The notes below the pieces were generated by a model. It was given only the letters and a program-made list of their open reading frames with translations. It was not told the origin of the DNA and did not search any database. Position numbers and translations under genes: made by a program. Positions 6,633 through 13,966 of a stretch of DNA of 15,313 bases are shown here, piece after piece; position 1 is the stretch's first letter; every line of letters begins with the position of its first letter. The DNA comes from Thermoplasmata archaeon (GTDB lineage: Archaea; Thermoplasmatota; Thermoplasmata; Thermoplasmatales; Thermoplasmataceae). Where the stretch lies: positions 1 to 15,313 of the forward strand of contig JAKAYM010000029.1 in NCBI GenBank assembly GCA_021826795.1, read 5' to 3'.

Positions 6633-7279
6633 TTTATCACCACTATAGTCATGTAATCCCTTATATCATCAATATTATTATAAATTCTTTCCCTATCGGT
6701 AGACACATCACTCATGATGAAATAGTGCTTTATACCATGTTTCTTTATAATATCATTAATTATATCCTTCGCTTTTATAGCCTTGAATATAACTGTATTA
6801 GGCATGGACATTATTCTTTCCTCCATGTACGTGTAATCCTTTATGGCCGGAATTATCTGTAATGGTTCATTCTTTGTTGCCAGAATAATTCTCATTGCAG
6901 CGGAAATCCCGTTCATGGAACTGATTCCCGGAATTACTGAGTATTCCATATTCAGAAATGGCATTATGTCAAGAAAAGTGCTGTATAACATGGGCTCACC
7001 CTCCACGGCATATACTGATTTAATATTCGTACGAGATGCTTCCATGATCATTTTTCCGTATCCTGCACAGAGCTCTGTCAATTTTGCATCCCATATGGGA
7101 AATTCCATTGGTCTCATTTTGTTTCTGTTAATTCCCAGTGCTAACAGTATATTTTCTGCCGAATTCAATGATGTTTTGGGATAAAATACTATATCAGCAT
7201 CATTCAGAGCCCTGTATCCCTTCACCGTCACAAGCTCAGGGTCTCCGGGGCCGAGACCGACAACGGTAAAATTACTCGT
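6620..7279 (-). CDS. cbiL: precorrin-2/cobalt-factor II C20-methyltransferase CbiL, apparent ACG start
   Basis: CbiL adds the C20 methyl to precorrin-2 or cobalt-factor II. From ACG at 7279 it has 219 residues, close to family size. Motifs are VVGLGPGDPELVTVKG (6-21), the CbiL-type VEGEPMLYSTF (92-102; the family usually has EGDP) and VIPGISSMNG (115-124). The first GTG in frame is at 7231 and would remove the GLGPGDPE SAM loop, so it is unlikely to be the true start. The frame is open back to a TAA at 7292-7294 without ATG, GTG or TTG. ACG at 7277-7279 lies 5 bases after GGTGGT. It begins inside the 3' end of the cbiE-cbiT fusion gene and itself overlaps cbiF. Anaerobic versus aerobic substrate cannot be told from sequence alone; the CbiE-T/CbiL/CbiF set fits either. 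Confidence 0.85.
   Translation of the reverse strand, partial: TSNFTVVGLGPGDPELVTVKGYRALNDADIVFYPKTSLNSAENILLALGINRNKMRPMEFPIWDAKLTELCAGYGKMIMEASRTNIKSVYAVEGEPMLYSTFLDIMPFLNMEYSVIPGISSMNGISAAMRIILATKNEPLQIIPAIKDYTYMEERIMSMPNTVIFKAIKAKDIINDIIKKHGIKHYFIMSDVSTDRERIYNNIDDIRDYMTIVVIKRYI
6630..6643 (-). promoter_or_regulatory. ribosome-binding site and presumed ACG start of cbiF
   Basis: The minus strand reads GTGGTGAT-AAA-ACG. GGTGAT is the archaeal 16S 3'-end complement, and the ACG is the first of the few codons before the GAGPGDPE loop. The site lies inside the last codons of cbiL, so translation is probably coupled. ATA codons immediately downstream (6629, 6623, 6620) are alternative non-standard starts. 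Confidence 0.5.
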
Positions 7280-8465
7280 TCTTGACCACCTTTATGATAT
7301 AAATCTGATCCATGGGGATAAATCTTTTGTATTTTGACAGAGGCATAAGTTTGGATATGTTTATCTGCCTTATTTCCGCTTTCAAATTTCTGGATTCAAT
7401 ATAATCAATTGCCTTCTCCAAATTTTCAATGGTTGTTATATTCATAACCAGCCTTCCATTTGTTCTCATTCTAGTGTATGAATAATCCATTATGTCCATA
7501 ATTTTGCCTGACGAACCCCCTATAAAAACGCAATCCGGATCAGGAAGATCATGAAGCGCACCCGGAGCCATTCCATTTATAATATTTATATCGGTTGCAC
7601 ACATCTCCATATTTGTCTGTATATTTTCGCAGAGTTCCGTGCTTTTCTCTACTGCATAAATATCTCCAGTCCAGTTCTGGAATGATGCCGCTATTGCCAC
7701 AGACCCTGAACCTGAACCTATATCCCAGAATGTTTCCCCATCCTCTAGTTCCAGATTGGAAATTGAGATATTCCTTATTTCCTGTTTTGTAATATTTCCC
7801 TTATGCCTGATAAACACGTCATCATCCGGTATTGAGATTTTATGATTGTTTTCTGATGTAAGTATTATAAGATTCAGGGGTTCAAATTCTCTATCCACCA
7901 ATTCATTTATGGAGGAACTTGATATTTTCTCGTTTTCATATCCCAGGTCCTCGAATATATACGCTCTGTATGATATCAGCCCGAATCTGACCATGTATTT
8001 TGCTATGACCCCGGGCGTATTTACGCTGTCTGTAAATATACAGACTTTATTTTTATTGCGTATTTTTTGGGCCAATCCCTTTAAAGGCCTTCCATGGAGA
8101 CTAACAGTGTAGATCCCCCTGGAATCAAGTGCTATTTTGGAAAGTGCAACCTGAATCGAACTGACTTCTGGAATAATATTAACCTCATCTGATTTATAGT
8201 TGTCAGTAATATACCTTCCAATGCCATAAAATAGAGGGTCTCCAGTGGATATTACGGTTATCACTTTGCCGGTATTATACGCTGATATCAGGTCCTCCTG
8301 GAATTTTTTGAATTCTCCAATTTTTACCATAGTCTTACCAGAATGTTTAAAAAGATGCATATTACGCGCACCGGAGAAGATTATATCGCTGCCGTTTATG
8401 CACTCAATAGCCTCCTGTACAGGTATCCTTCCAGGGAAAATTCCCACAACGTTAATTCTCTTCAT
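7272..8465 (-). CDS. cbiET: CbiE-CbiT fusion (CobL-like precorrin-6B C5,15-methyltransferase/decarboxylase)
   Basis: A 397-residue fusion of the two activities that methylate C5 and C15 and decarboxylate the C12 acetate. Residues 1 to about 205 are CbiE, a class III methyltransferase with INVVGIFPG (4-12), ISTGDPLFYGIG (72-83) and IIPEVSSIQ (97-105). Residues about 218-397 are CbiT, with RHKGNITKQEIR (220-231), the Rossmann-type SAM loop WDIGSGSGSVA (247-257) and GGSSGK (316-321). I place the start at the ATG at 8465, directly before KRINVVG and behind a GGAGGG ribosome-binding site; a longer frame to 8510 adds 15 residues not expected in the family. The start overlaps the end of the upstream gene by 14 bases. 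The fusion order is that of CobL. Confidence 0.93.
   Translation of the reverse strand: MKRINVVGIFPGRIPVQEAIECINGSDIIFSGARNMHLFKHSGKTMVKIGEFKKFQEDLISAYNTGKVITVISTGDPLFYGIGRYITDNYKSDEVNIIPEVSSIQVALSKIALDSRGIYTVSLHGRPLKGLAQKIRNKNKVCIFTDSVNTPGVIAKYMVRFGLISYRAYIFEDLGYENEKISSSSINELVDREFEPLNLIILTSENNHKISIPDDDVFIRHKGNITKQEIRNISISNLELEDGETFWDIGSGSGSVAIAASFQNWTGDIYAVEKSTELCENIQTNMEMCATDINIINGMAPGALHDLPDPDCVFIGGSSGKIMDIMDYSYTRMRTNGRLVMNITTIENLEKAIDYIESRNLKAEIRQINISKLMPLSKYKRFIPMDQIYIIKVVKNE
7277..7290 (-). promoter_or_regulatory. ribosome-binding site and presumed ACG start of cbiL
   Basis: The minus strand reads GGTGGTCAAGA-ACG within the last codons of the upstream gene. From this ACG the product would begin (M)SNFTVVGLGPGDPEL, the expected CbiL N-terminus. 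No standard start exists between the in-frame TAA (7292-7294) and the SAM-binding loop. Confidence 0.5.
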
Positions 8466-9741
8466 AATGCCCTCCGAAGAACCACATAATCCTACTGTCC
8501 ATGTTGTCATATGGATATTCCACTCTTATTACCGGAATTTTCCTGGAAATTTTTATATCTTCCGGAATGGAATTCGATGTGCCTGCTAGAACTATCAGAT
8601 CAGATTTTTCAATGTAATCCTGAATATAATCATTGAAGTTAACCTTTCTAAGCCTTGCTATAGGTACATCATCACCCCTGTTATATGATAGTTTCGTATA
8701 CGAACTATCTATTTTTGAAATATCTTTGACGTCGAAAATCCCATACGATTTCAGTAATTCTTTTCCCATTCTGTCAGTTGCAATTTCTCCTATCTTTCGC
8801 AAATCTAACATGGAGGATTTGAATAATTCTAAAACTATTTCCACATATCTGCCCTCAAATGCTATATTTTTCCCCGATAAATACTCTGCATCTATTTTTT
8901 CGGGGAATATTTGTGACTCCCTTATTTTATATACAGTAAATCCTTTATTTTCAAGGTATTCCGTAGATGGCTGGTAAAAATCATAAAATACCGTTACAAT
9001 TTTACCTGAATATTTTCGATTTTCAATAAACTGAAAATTACTATGATAATTAACAACATTTCCAACAACAATAATTGAAGGAGAACCGTTGTATGTATAA
9101 TCTATATTCGCCAGTGTGCCTGTGAATGTTTTCTGATGGTTGTAAGTTCCATTTTCAATGACTGCTACAGGTGTATCATTGCTATAGCCCGATAACAGCA
9201 GTTTTTCTATTAAGCCTTTCAAATTATAAGCCCCCATGAAAATCACCAGGGTGTACATGCTGCACGTAGACTTTTGGCACTGTGGAATGCTCAGATTCTC
9301 AATGCTGTTTCCTGTGGTAACTATCACTCCATGGTTCACATTTCTATGTGTTAGTGGTATTCCTGCAAATTCAGGTACGGAAATCAGGGCTGAAACACCG
9401 GGGATAATCTCGTATTCTATATTGTTCCTTATCAGTTCCTCGATCTCCTCTCCCCCACGGCCGAATAAAAACGGGTCTCCCCCCTTAAGCCTTACCACAG
9501 TATTTCTTTTCATGGATTCGCTGACTAATATTCTATTAATTTCCTCCTGTGATATTCTCTTAGTATACGGTTTTTTACCCACGTAAATTTTATTGGATCC
9601 TGGTTTTGCCATATCAAGAATCTCAGGATTGATAAGGTGATCATAAATTAAAGTATCTGCCTTGGCTATTATCTTTGCACCAGCTACAGTGAGCATGTCC
9701 CTGTTTCCGGGTCCACAGCCAACTATATACGCCTTTCCCAT
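8452..9741 (-). CDS. cobA: uroporphyrinogen-III C-methyltransferase (SUMT) with C-terminal HemD-like domain
   Basis: The N-terminal half methylates C2 and C7 of uroporphyrinogen III to make precorrin-2, the entry to cobalamin (and siroheme). Its motifs are complete: YIVGCGPGNRDMLTVAG (5-21), YDHLINPEIL (33-42), VVRLKGGDPFLFGRGGEE (82-99), EIIPGVSA (111-118) and GIPLTHR (127-133). SUMT proteins usually end near residue 240-260; this one continues to 429. Residues about 245-429 start with a new beta-strand (GKIVTVFYDF) and show two alternating alpha/beta blocks, with IATDRMGKELLKSYGI (320-335) and DLIVLAGTSNSIPED (381-395), like the two lobes of uroporphyrinogen-III synthase. That assignment is a fold-level inference; HemD sequences diverge strongly. 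It is the first gene of the cobalamin operon, read from a TATA box 20-29 bases before its ATG, and the message is probably leaderless. Confidence 0.92.
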   Translation of the reverse strand: MGKAYIVGCGPGNRDMLTVAGAKIIAKADTLIYDHLINPEILDMAKPGSNKIYVGKKPYTKRISQEEINRILVSESMKRNTVVRLKGGDPFLFGRGGEEIEELIRNNIEYEIIPGVSALISVPEFAGIPLTHRNVNHGVIVTTGNSIENLSIPQCQKSTCSMYTLVIFMGAYNLKGLIEKLLLSGYSNDTPVAVIENGTYNHQKTFTGTLANIDYTYNGSPSIIVVGNVVNYHSNFQFIENRKYSGKIVTVFYDFYQPSTEYLENKGFTVYKIRESQIFPEKIDAEYLSGKNIAFEGRYVEIVLELFKSSMLDLRKIGEIATDRMGKELLKSYGIFDVKDISKIDSSYTKLSYNRGDDVPIARLRKVNFNDYIQDYIEKSDLIVLAGTSNSIPEDIKISRKIPVIRVEYPYDNMDSRIMWFFGGHYEEN

Positions 9742-9760
9742 GAAAAGGATATTTTAATCT

Positions 9761-9770
9761 TGTATATAAT
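9761..9770 (-). promoter_or_regulatory. TATA box of the cobalamin operon
   Basis: The minus strand reads ATTATATACA 20-29 bases before the ATG at 9741, with no ribosome-binding site, indicating a leaderless first gene. It shares a 143-bp divergent spacer with the SQR-like gene. I see no cobalamin-riboswitch-like structure in the spacer. Confidence 0.6.
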
Positions 9771-9856
9771 ATTACAAATTTTCTAATATAAATACCAGCC
9801 TCCAATGAAAATTATATTAATAAAACTAACTTATAAATCTTTTTATCTGGAAATAA

Positions 9857-9863
9857 TTTAAAT
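9857..9863 (+). promoter_or_regulatory. candidate TATA box of the SQR-like/DUF1641 operon
   Basis: TTTAAAT lies 22-28 bases before the ATG at 9885, which suits a leaderless mRNA. A second candidate, TTATAAAT at 9831-9838, would give a leader of roughly 20-25 bases. I cannot decide between them from sequence. Confidence 0.4.
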
Positions 9864-9884
9864 AATCATTAGGACTTATGATGT

Positions 9885-11018
9885 ATGAATAAAATCAACG
9901 TTCTTATACTGGGCGATGCCAATGCAGGAATAATAACTGCCAATAAGTTGAGAATGCACACGGGAAATGATGTTGAAATAACACTTGTGGGCAATTCTGA
10001 AAAAACATATTTTAAACCAGAGGGTGTTCTCATACCATTTTTCGGTATTGATTACAGGGACACGGTAAAGCCTACAGATTCACTTATAAATTACGGAATT
10101 AAAAGAATTAAATCCATGGCCAAAAAGATTAATCCTGATAACAGACAGGTTGTTCTGGAGAATGGCGCAATAGTGGAATATGATTATCTTGTTATTGCAA
10201 CAGGGGATAGACTTGTACCAGAAAATGTATCCGGATATAACAGTGATATTTATCATTTCTACGATATGGAAAATGCTATAAGATTGAGAGAAAAACTCAA
10301 AACCATAAAAGGCGGAAAAATTGTGGTTGGTCCTGCAAGCCTTCCCTTCCAGTGTCCCGTTGCACCTGAAGAATTTGTATTCGGGCTTGATGCTCTCTTG
10401 AGAAGGAAGGGTATAAGAGACAAAAGTGAAATTACACTCATAGTTCCCATGGATGATGTTCTTCCTTTTAAAAATGTCTCAGACCTTGAAAGAAAGGGAT
10501 TTTCAGACCTCGGAATAAATTTTGTTCCGAAATTCAAAACACAGAATGTTGATGGTGAAAAGCATACAATAGTATCGGAAAGTGGCGACTCTATTGATTA
10601 TGACACACTGATCCTGATACCTCCACATAAGGGACAGAAAGTTATACTAGACTCCGGTATGGGCACCGAAAATGGTTACATTAATGTGGATAAATTTACA
10701 CTACAGTACGGGGATTATGACAATATTTACGTTGTTGGTGACGCTGCCAATTTTCCAATGAAGGTTGGGGCGCTGGGACATTCTGAGGCTGCCTACGTTG
10801 CAGGAAGAATTGCCTCAGTGACAGATGGAACTTACAACGAAGATAAATTTGATGGATTCATGGGATGTTCAAGTGTGTACCCCGATCAAACCGGGTTCAC
10901 CCTCTCCTTTGATTATAATTCCAAACCCTTTGTAAATTTTGCATCAAAAACGGATTATTTTCTTAAATATATTTCAGGAGATACATATTTCTCCTCAATA
11001 ATAAGAGGTATACTTTAG
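9885..11018 (+). CDS. sulfide:quinone oxidoreductase-like FAD flavoprotein
   Basis: A 377-residue flavoprotein of the SQR/flavocytochrome c sulfide dehydrogenase type. The N-terminal FAD loop is LGDANAG (9-15), a variant of GxGxxG; the second part is the ATGDRL loop (105-110), and the C-terminal FAD contact is YVVGDAANFP (282-291). The only two cysteines are Cys157 in LPFQCPVAPEE and Cys328 in FMGCSSVY; these match the positions of the two cysteines that flank the flavin in SQR. The third SQR cysteine (about position 129 in archaeal SQR) is absent, as in several SQR-like subtypes. The C-terminal 30 residues contain amphipathic aromatic segments that could attach it to the membrane. The downstream DUF1641 gene follows directly, a common arrangement for these proteins. 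Sulfide oxidation with quinone reduction is likely but not proven. Confidence 0.88.
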   Translation: MNKINVLILGDANAGIITANKLRMHTGNDVEITLVGNSEKTYFKPEGVLIPFFGIDYRDTVKPTDSLINYGIKRIKSMAKKINPDNRQVVLENGAIVEYDYLVIATGDRLVPENVSGYNSDIYHFYDMENAIRLREKLKTIKGGKIVVGPASLPFQCPVAPEEFVFGLDALLRRKGIRDKSEITLIVPMDDVLPFKNVSDLERKGFSDLGINFVPKFKTQNVDGEKHTIVSESGDSIDYDTLILIPPHKGQKVILDSGMGTENGYINVDKFTLQYGDYDNIYVVGDAANFPMKVGALGHSEAAYVAGRIASVTDGTYNEDKFDGFMGCSSVYPDQTGFTLSFDYNSKPFVNFASKTDYFLKYISGDTYFSSIIRGIL

Positions 11019-11027
11019 GTGGTTGTT

Positions 11028-11492
11028 ATGAATGGAAATAATGATTTATTGAAAGATAACGAGTTAGAATCTGCACTTGAGAACAATATGGATGTTGTGC
11101 TTGCATTTCTCAGGGTTATAGAGAGATTGAAGACAGCAGGTCTCGTGGAGGCACTGGATTATATTAACAATGACGTAATTCCAGACAACCTGGTATTTTT
11201 TGCCAGAGCATTTACATCCAAGGATATGCTTGAAACCATATCGAAATCAGGCAACACACTGATTTCAATGTTATACCTGCTCTCCAACAGGGAAATGTCA
11301 GATATGATAAAGGCTATCTCCTTCAATTCACAGGGCATAGCGGAGGCAGTTCAGGAGGGAGCATCAGGGTCCCACCCCCTTTCAGTCCTAAAAATCATGG
11401 GAATGTTAAAGGATCCAGAGGTGGCAGCAGGTCTGAACGCAATGATTTCAGGATTGAAAGCTTTCGGAAATGTGCTCAAAAAGTTAGACTGA
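11028..11492 (+). CDS. DUF1641 family protein, partner of the SQR-like enzyme
   Basis: A 154-residue helical protein of the DUF1641 type. The signature region is the C-terminal third, with SHPLSVLKIMGMLKDPEVAAG (117-137), GLNAMISGLKAFGNVLK, preceded by an amphipathic helical N-terminal part. Such proteins are frequently encoded beside SQR-like or formate-dehydrogenase-like genes and are thought to be accessory or membrane-docking subunits; their biochemical function is not established to my knowledge. I start it at the ATG at 11028, after an AGGTGGTT ribosome-binding site (11017-11024) that includes the upstream stop; a GTG at 11019 would add three residues. Its final 9 bases overlap the convergent vWA gene. 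Confidence 0.82.
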   Translation: MNGNNDLLKDNELESALENNMDVVLAFLRVIERLKTAGLVEALDYINNDVIPDNLVFFARAFTSKDMLETISKSGNTLISMLYLLSNREMSDMIKAISFNSQGIAEAVQEGASGSHPLSVLKIMGMLKDPEVAAGLNAMISGLKAFGNVLKKLD

Positions 11493-12743
11493 CCTTGCAA
11501 GCTCCAGGAGCTCAAGGGCCCCTGATTCATTCAATTTTGCATCCATATATGATGTGCTTATTTTTTTCAGCCCCTCGTTATATCCATTAATCATGACTGT
11601 TATAAGTTTTGTCCTGGAATCTTTCCTGAGAAGATCACCGCTATTTACTCTGTCCTCTCCATCGGTAATAATTATAATTGTATTGGTTTCATCCGCAATA
11701 TGTCCGTTTTCAAGGTCCATCATGGCGGTTCTCAGTGCACATTCAATACATGTGCCCTTATTTGCCTCTACAGTTAGGATATTATCTACTATATCCAGTG
11801 GGCTATAAAGGAGTTCATGCGGCTTGTTATCAAAAAATCTGAAGAAGTATTTTCTCCCCCTGCTTCTCGCTATTCGGAAAAGGGCGAGGGCAACAGACCT
11901 AGACCACAGTGTTTTGTCTCCCTCATACATGCTTCCGCTTTTATCCAGTAATACATAGTATGCGCCCGGACTCAAAAGACGTTTTTCCTTTCCGGTAAAT
12001 CCATTGATCATTTTAGAATAAAATATTTCATCAGGCATTGCCAATTCCCTTGAGAGAACATTGGATATGTGCCTAGTTTTGTAATAACCTGCAAGTTCGC
12101 CTGAATTTGAATACGCACGCATTTTTTTAGTATACCTGGGCATTATGTCAATAAGTTTGTTTGCCATTGTGAGTATCTTATCTGCATTTTCAACATTCAT
12201 TGCCCTGTCGGTTAGGTCTATCAGGCTTTCCACCGATAATCCCTCTTTCTGTCCTGTATTTCCACCCGGACTCCGATCCTTTATTATTTTTTCAATTTCG
12301 TGTGCAGTTTCCATTTTTCTTGATGCATCCTCCATGGATTTTTCAACCGTTTTTGAATTAATAGAAGGATTTGAATTTCCATTTCTGTTCATATTTTTTG
12401 CTTTGCTGTTCAGTTCCTTCATGAAATTTATGCTGTAGAGCATTGATAGCCTGTCATTTAGCATTGAATATGTCTTTGCCTGGCTAAAATCCTTTGTTTT
12501 TGTCATATACTCCATTTTTAGCCGGACACTTTCCATGAATTCATTTTTATTTATGGTCCGGTTTACATTTGCAATACCGGAATAGAATAAAAAGTATAGG
12601 TCTGATGCTGCAGTCTTTATTTCCTCTGCCGTATTCCTGTCAAGGTCTATATTAACACGCCTTACGAGCCTTTCCATTGTAATCCTGTAAACCGTGCTAT
12701 TTTCTGGAATACCACTTATATTGCTTTTAGGAGCATTTTCCAT
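11484..12743 (-). CDS. von Willebrand factor A domain protein, partner of MoxR ATPase
   Basis: A 419-residue protein. Residues 1-255 are a helical, charged region without a motif I recognise (a low-complexity NRNGNSNPS stretch near 119-127). Residues 260-419 are a vWA domain with a complete metal-ion-dependent adhesion site: DKSGS (Asp267, Ser269, Ser271), Thr331 in NKGTC, and TDGED (Asp361). The layout, long N-terminal part plus C-terminal vWA, is like ViaA/CoxE-type partners of MoxR ATPases. It starts 5 bases after the MoxR stop, with GGGAAGGTAAT before the ATG, so the two are co-expressed. There is no signal peptide, so it should work in the cytosol. Its 3' end overlaps the DUF1641 gene. 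Confidence 0.88.
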   Translation of the reverse strand: MENAPKSNISGIPENSTVYRITMERLVRRVNIDLDRNTAEEIKTAASDLYFLFYSGIANVNRTINKNEFMESVRLKMEYMTKTKDFSQAKTYSMLNDRLSMLYSINFMKELNSKAKNMNRNGNSNPSINSKTVEKSMEDASRKMETAHEIEKIIKDRSPGGNTGQKEGLSVESLIDLTDRAMNVENADKILTMANKLIDIMPRYTKKMRAYSNSGELAGYYKTRHISNVLSRELAMPDEIFYSKMINGFTGKEKRLLSPGAYYVLLDKSGSMYEGDKTLWSRSVALALFRIARSRGRKYFFRFFDNKPHELLYSPLDIVDNILTVEANKGTCIECALRTAMMDLENGHIADETNTIIIITDGEDRVNSGDLLRKDSRTKLITVMINGYNEGLKKISTSYMDAKLNESGALELLELARSV

Positions 12744-12748
12744 TGCTA

Positions 12749-13915
12749 TTACCTTCCCTTGAGTTTTTCATATCTTTCTCCTGCAAAGTTAAGGGATGAA
12801 TTGATCCGGTTCACAATATCCTTATGGTAGGGGGATTTATCACTACCAAGATCGAATTTCATTCTTTCCAGCTTCTTTATATAAATTTCCAGCAGACTTA
12901 GCTGGTCCAGTACAACGTTGTACGGAGAATTTCTATTTATAGCATCTTCTGTAGCCTGTATCAGGGATTTTGTTTCTTCCATGGTGGTCTCTGCCTTCTG
13001 TACAATCTCAGATTTATTTTCCAGTTTTGAGTCAATTATGGCTGCCTCTATTTTCGGTTTGTAATCCTCACTGTCTGCACTATACCGCAGTGCCATGGCT
13101 ATGTCATTTCCTGTAATGGTTTTTGAGTTCATCAGTATGCTAAAGGCAGATGCAATCTTCAAAAGTTTTATTTTCCTTCTATCACTGAGTATCACATCAT
13201 TTTCCTCCATCTGGAACAGTGCCTCCATATACCTGTCTATAACTTCATTGTTTAAGCTCCTTAGCTGGTTCAGCCTTTCTACAGCCTCAGCCTGAAGGTC
13301 CATGACCCCTTCTATGGTTATAAATGGTTTTTCTTCATCCTTACTGGCCTCCATGTTGATGCCCCTGTCAAGAAGGTCTCTTAAAATGGTTCTTTCAACA
13401 TATCCATGAAATACCTTAATGGGGTACCTATCATATAATGCCATATCCTCTTCATCATCGGAAATCTCATTGCTTGCAGAGTAAATACCTAAAAGGTCAA
13501 GATCCATCATCGTCCCACCATTGGGAAGCCGGCGGTTCAGCATTATGTCAAGAAGGGTATTCCTTATTGCGGAACTTGCCTTGAAAATTTCATCCAGAAA
13601 TACTATGTTTGCATCGGGCAGCTTTCCGGCTATAATATTCCTGTATTCGCCATTTTTGAGAGCATTGATATCTATGGGACCTAGCAATTCTTCCGGTTCA
13701 GTGAATTTTGTCAGAAGATAATAAAAATAACGGGCATTCATGAGCTTGCTCATGGTATCTATTATGGATGTTTTAGCGGTTCCAGGTGGGCCTATGAGCA
13801 GTGTGGGCTCTCCAGATATCAATCCTGCAAGCACGCCATTAATTACGTCTTCCCTGCCCACAAATGTACTGGTAAGATAGTTCTGTACCTCAAAAATTTT
13901 ATTGATGCTTTTCAT
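12749..13915 (-). CDS. MoxR-family AAA+ ATPase (RavA-like)
   Basis: A 388-residue AAA+ protein. Walker A is GPPGTAKT (42-49), the MoxR-type insert FTEPEELLGP is at 71-80, Walker B is NIVFLDE (103-109), sensor 1 is YSASNE (145-150), and SDRR (244-247) is the sensor-2 arginine motif. Residues from about 285 to the end are a charged helical extension, as in RavA, where the C-terminal part mediates contacts. MoxR ATPases act with vWA proteins as chaperones that insert cofactors or remodel complexes; the client here is unknown, but respiratory or sulfur flavoproteins nearby are candidates only by position. It is the first gene of a two-gene operon, read from a good TATA box. Confidence 0.93.
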   Translation of the reverse strand: MKSINKIFEVQNYLTSTFVGREDVINGVLAGLISGEPTLLIGPPGTAKTSIIDTMSKLMNARYFYYLLTKFTEPEELLGPIDINALKNGEYRNIIAGKLPDANIVFLDEIFKASSAIRNTLLDIMLNRRLPNGGTMMDLDLLGIYSASNEISDDEEDMALYDRYPIKVFHGYVERTILRDLLDRGINMEASKDEEKPFITIEGVMDLQAEAVERLNQLRSLNNEVIDRYMEALFQMEENDVILSDRRKIKLLKIASAFSILMNSKTITGNDIAMALRYSADSEDYKPKIEAAIIDSKLENKSEIVQKAETTMEETKSLIQATEDAINRNSPYNVVLDQLSLLEIYIKKLERMKFDLGSDKSPYHKDIVNRINSSLNFAGERYEKLKGR

Positions 13916-13939
13916 TCTTATAACAAATTAAAACGATGT

Positions 13940-13948
13940 TTTATAAAG
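13940..13948 (-). promoter_or_regulatory. TATA box of the MoxR-vWA operon
   Basis: The minus strand reads CTTTATAAA 25-33 bases before the ATG at 13915, a near-consensus archaeal TATA box placed for a leaderless start. It sits in the 51-bp spacer after the mscS-like gene, so the MoxR-vWA pair is transcribed separately from mscS. Confidence 0.65.
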
Positions 13949-13966
13949 TTTTGCCAGATCGATAAT

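Noticed and set aside
7231..7231. GTG at 7231 as the start of CbiL
   Set aside because: The GLGPGDPE loop is encoded just upstream in frame; losing it should inactivate the enzyme.
8466..8510. 15-residue extension of the CbiE-CbiT fusion to an ATG at 8510
   Set aside because: The extension lies in the coding end of the upstream gene, has no family similarity, and the ATG at 8465 has a GGAGGG ribosome-binding site.
9742..9884. Cobalamin riboswitch before the cobalamin operon
   Set aside because: The 143-bp spacer is very AT-rich, has no visible conserved B12-box-like stem, and the first gene appears leaderless, leaving no room for an upstream leader.
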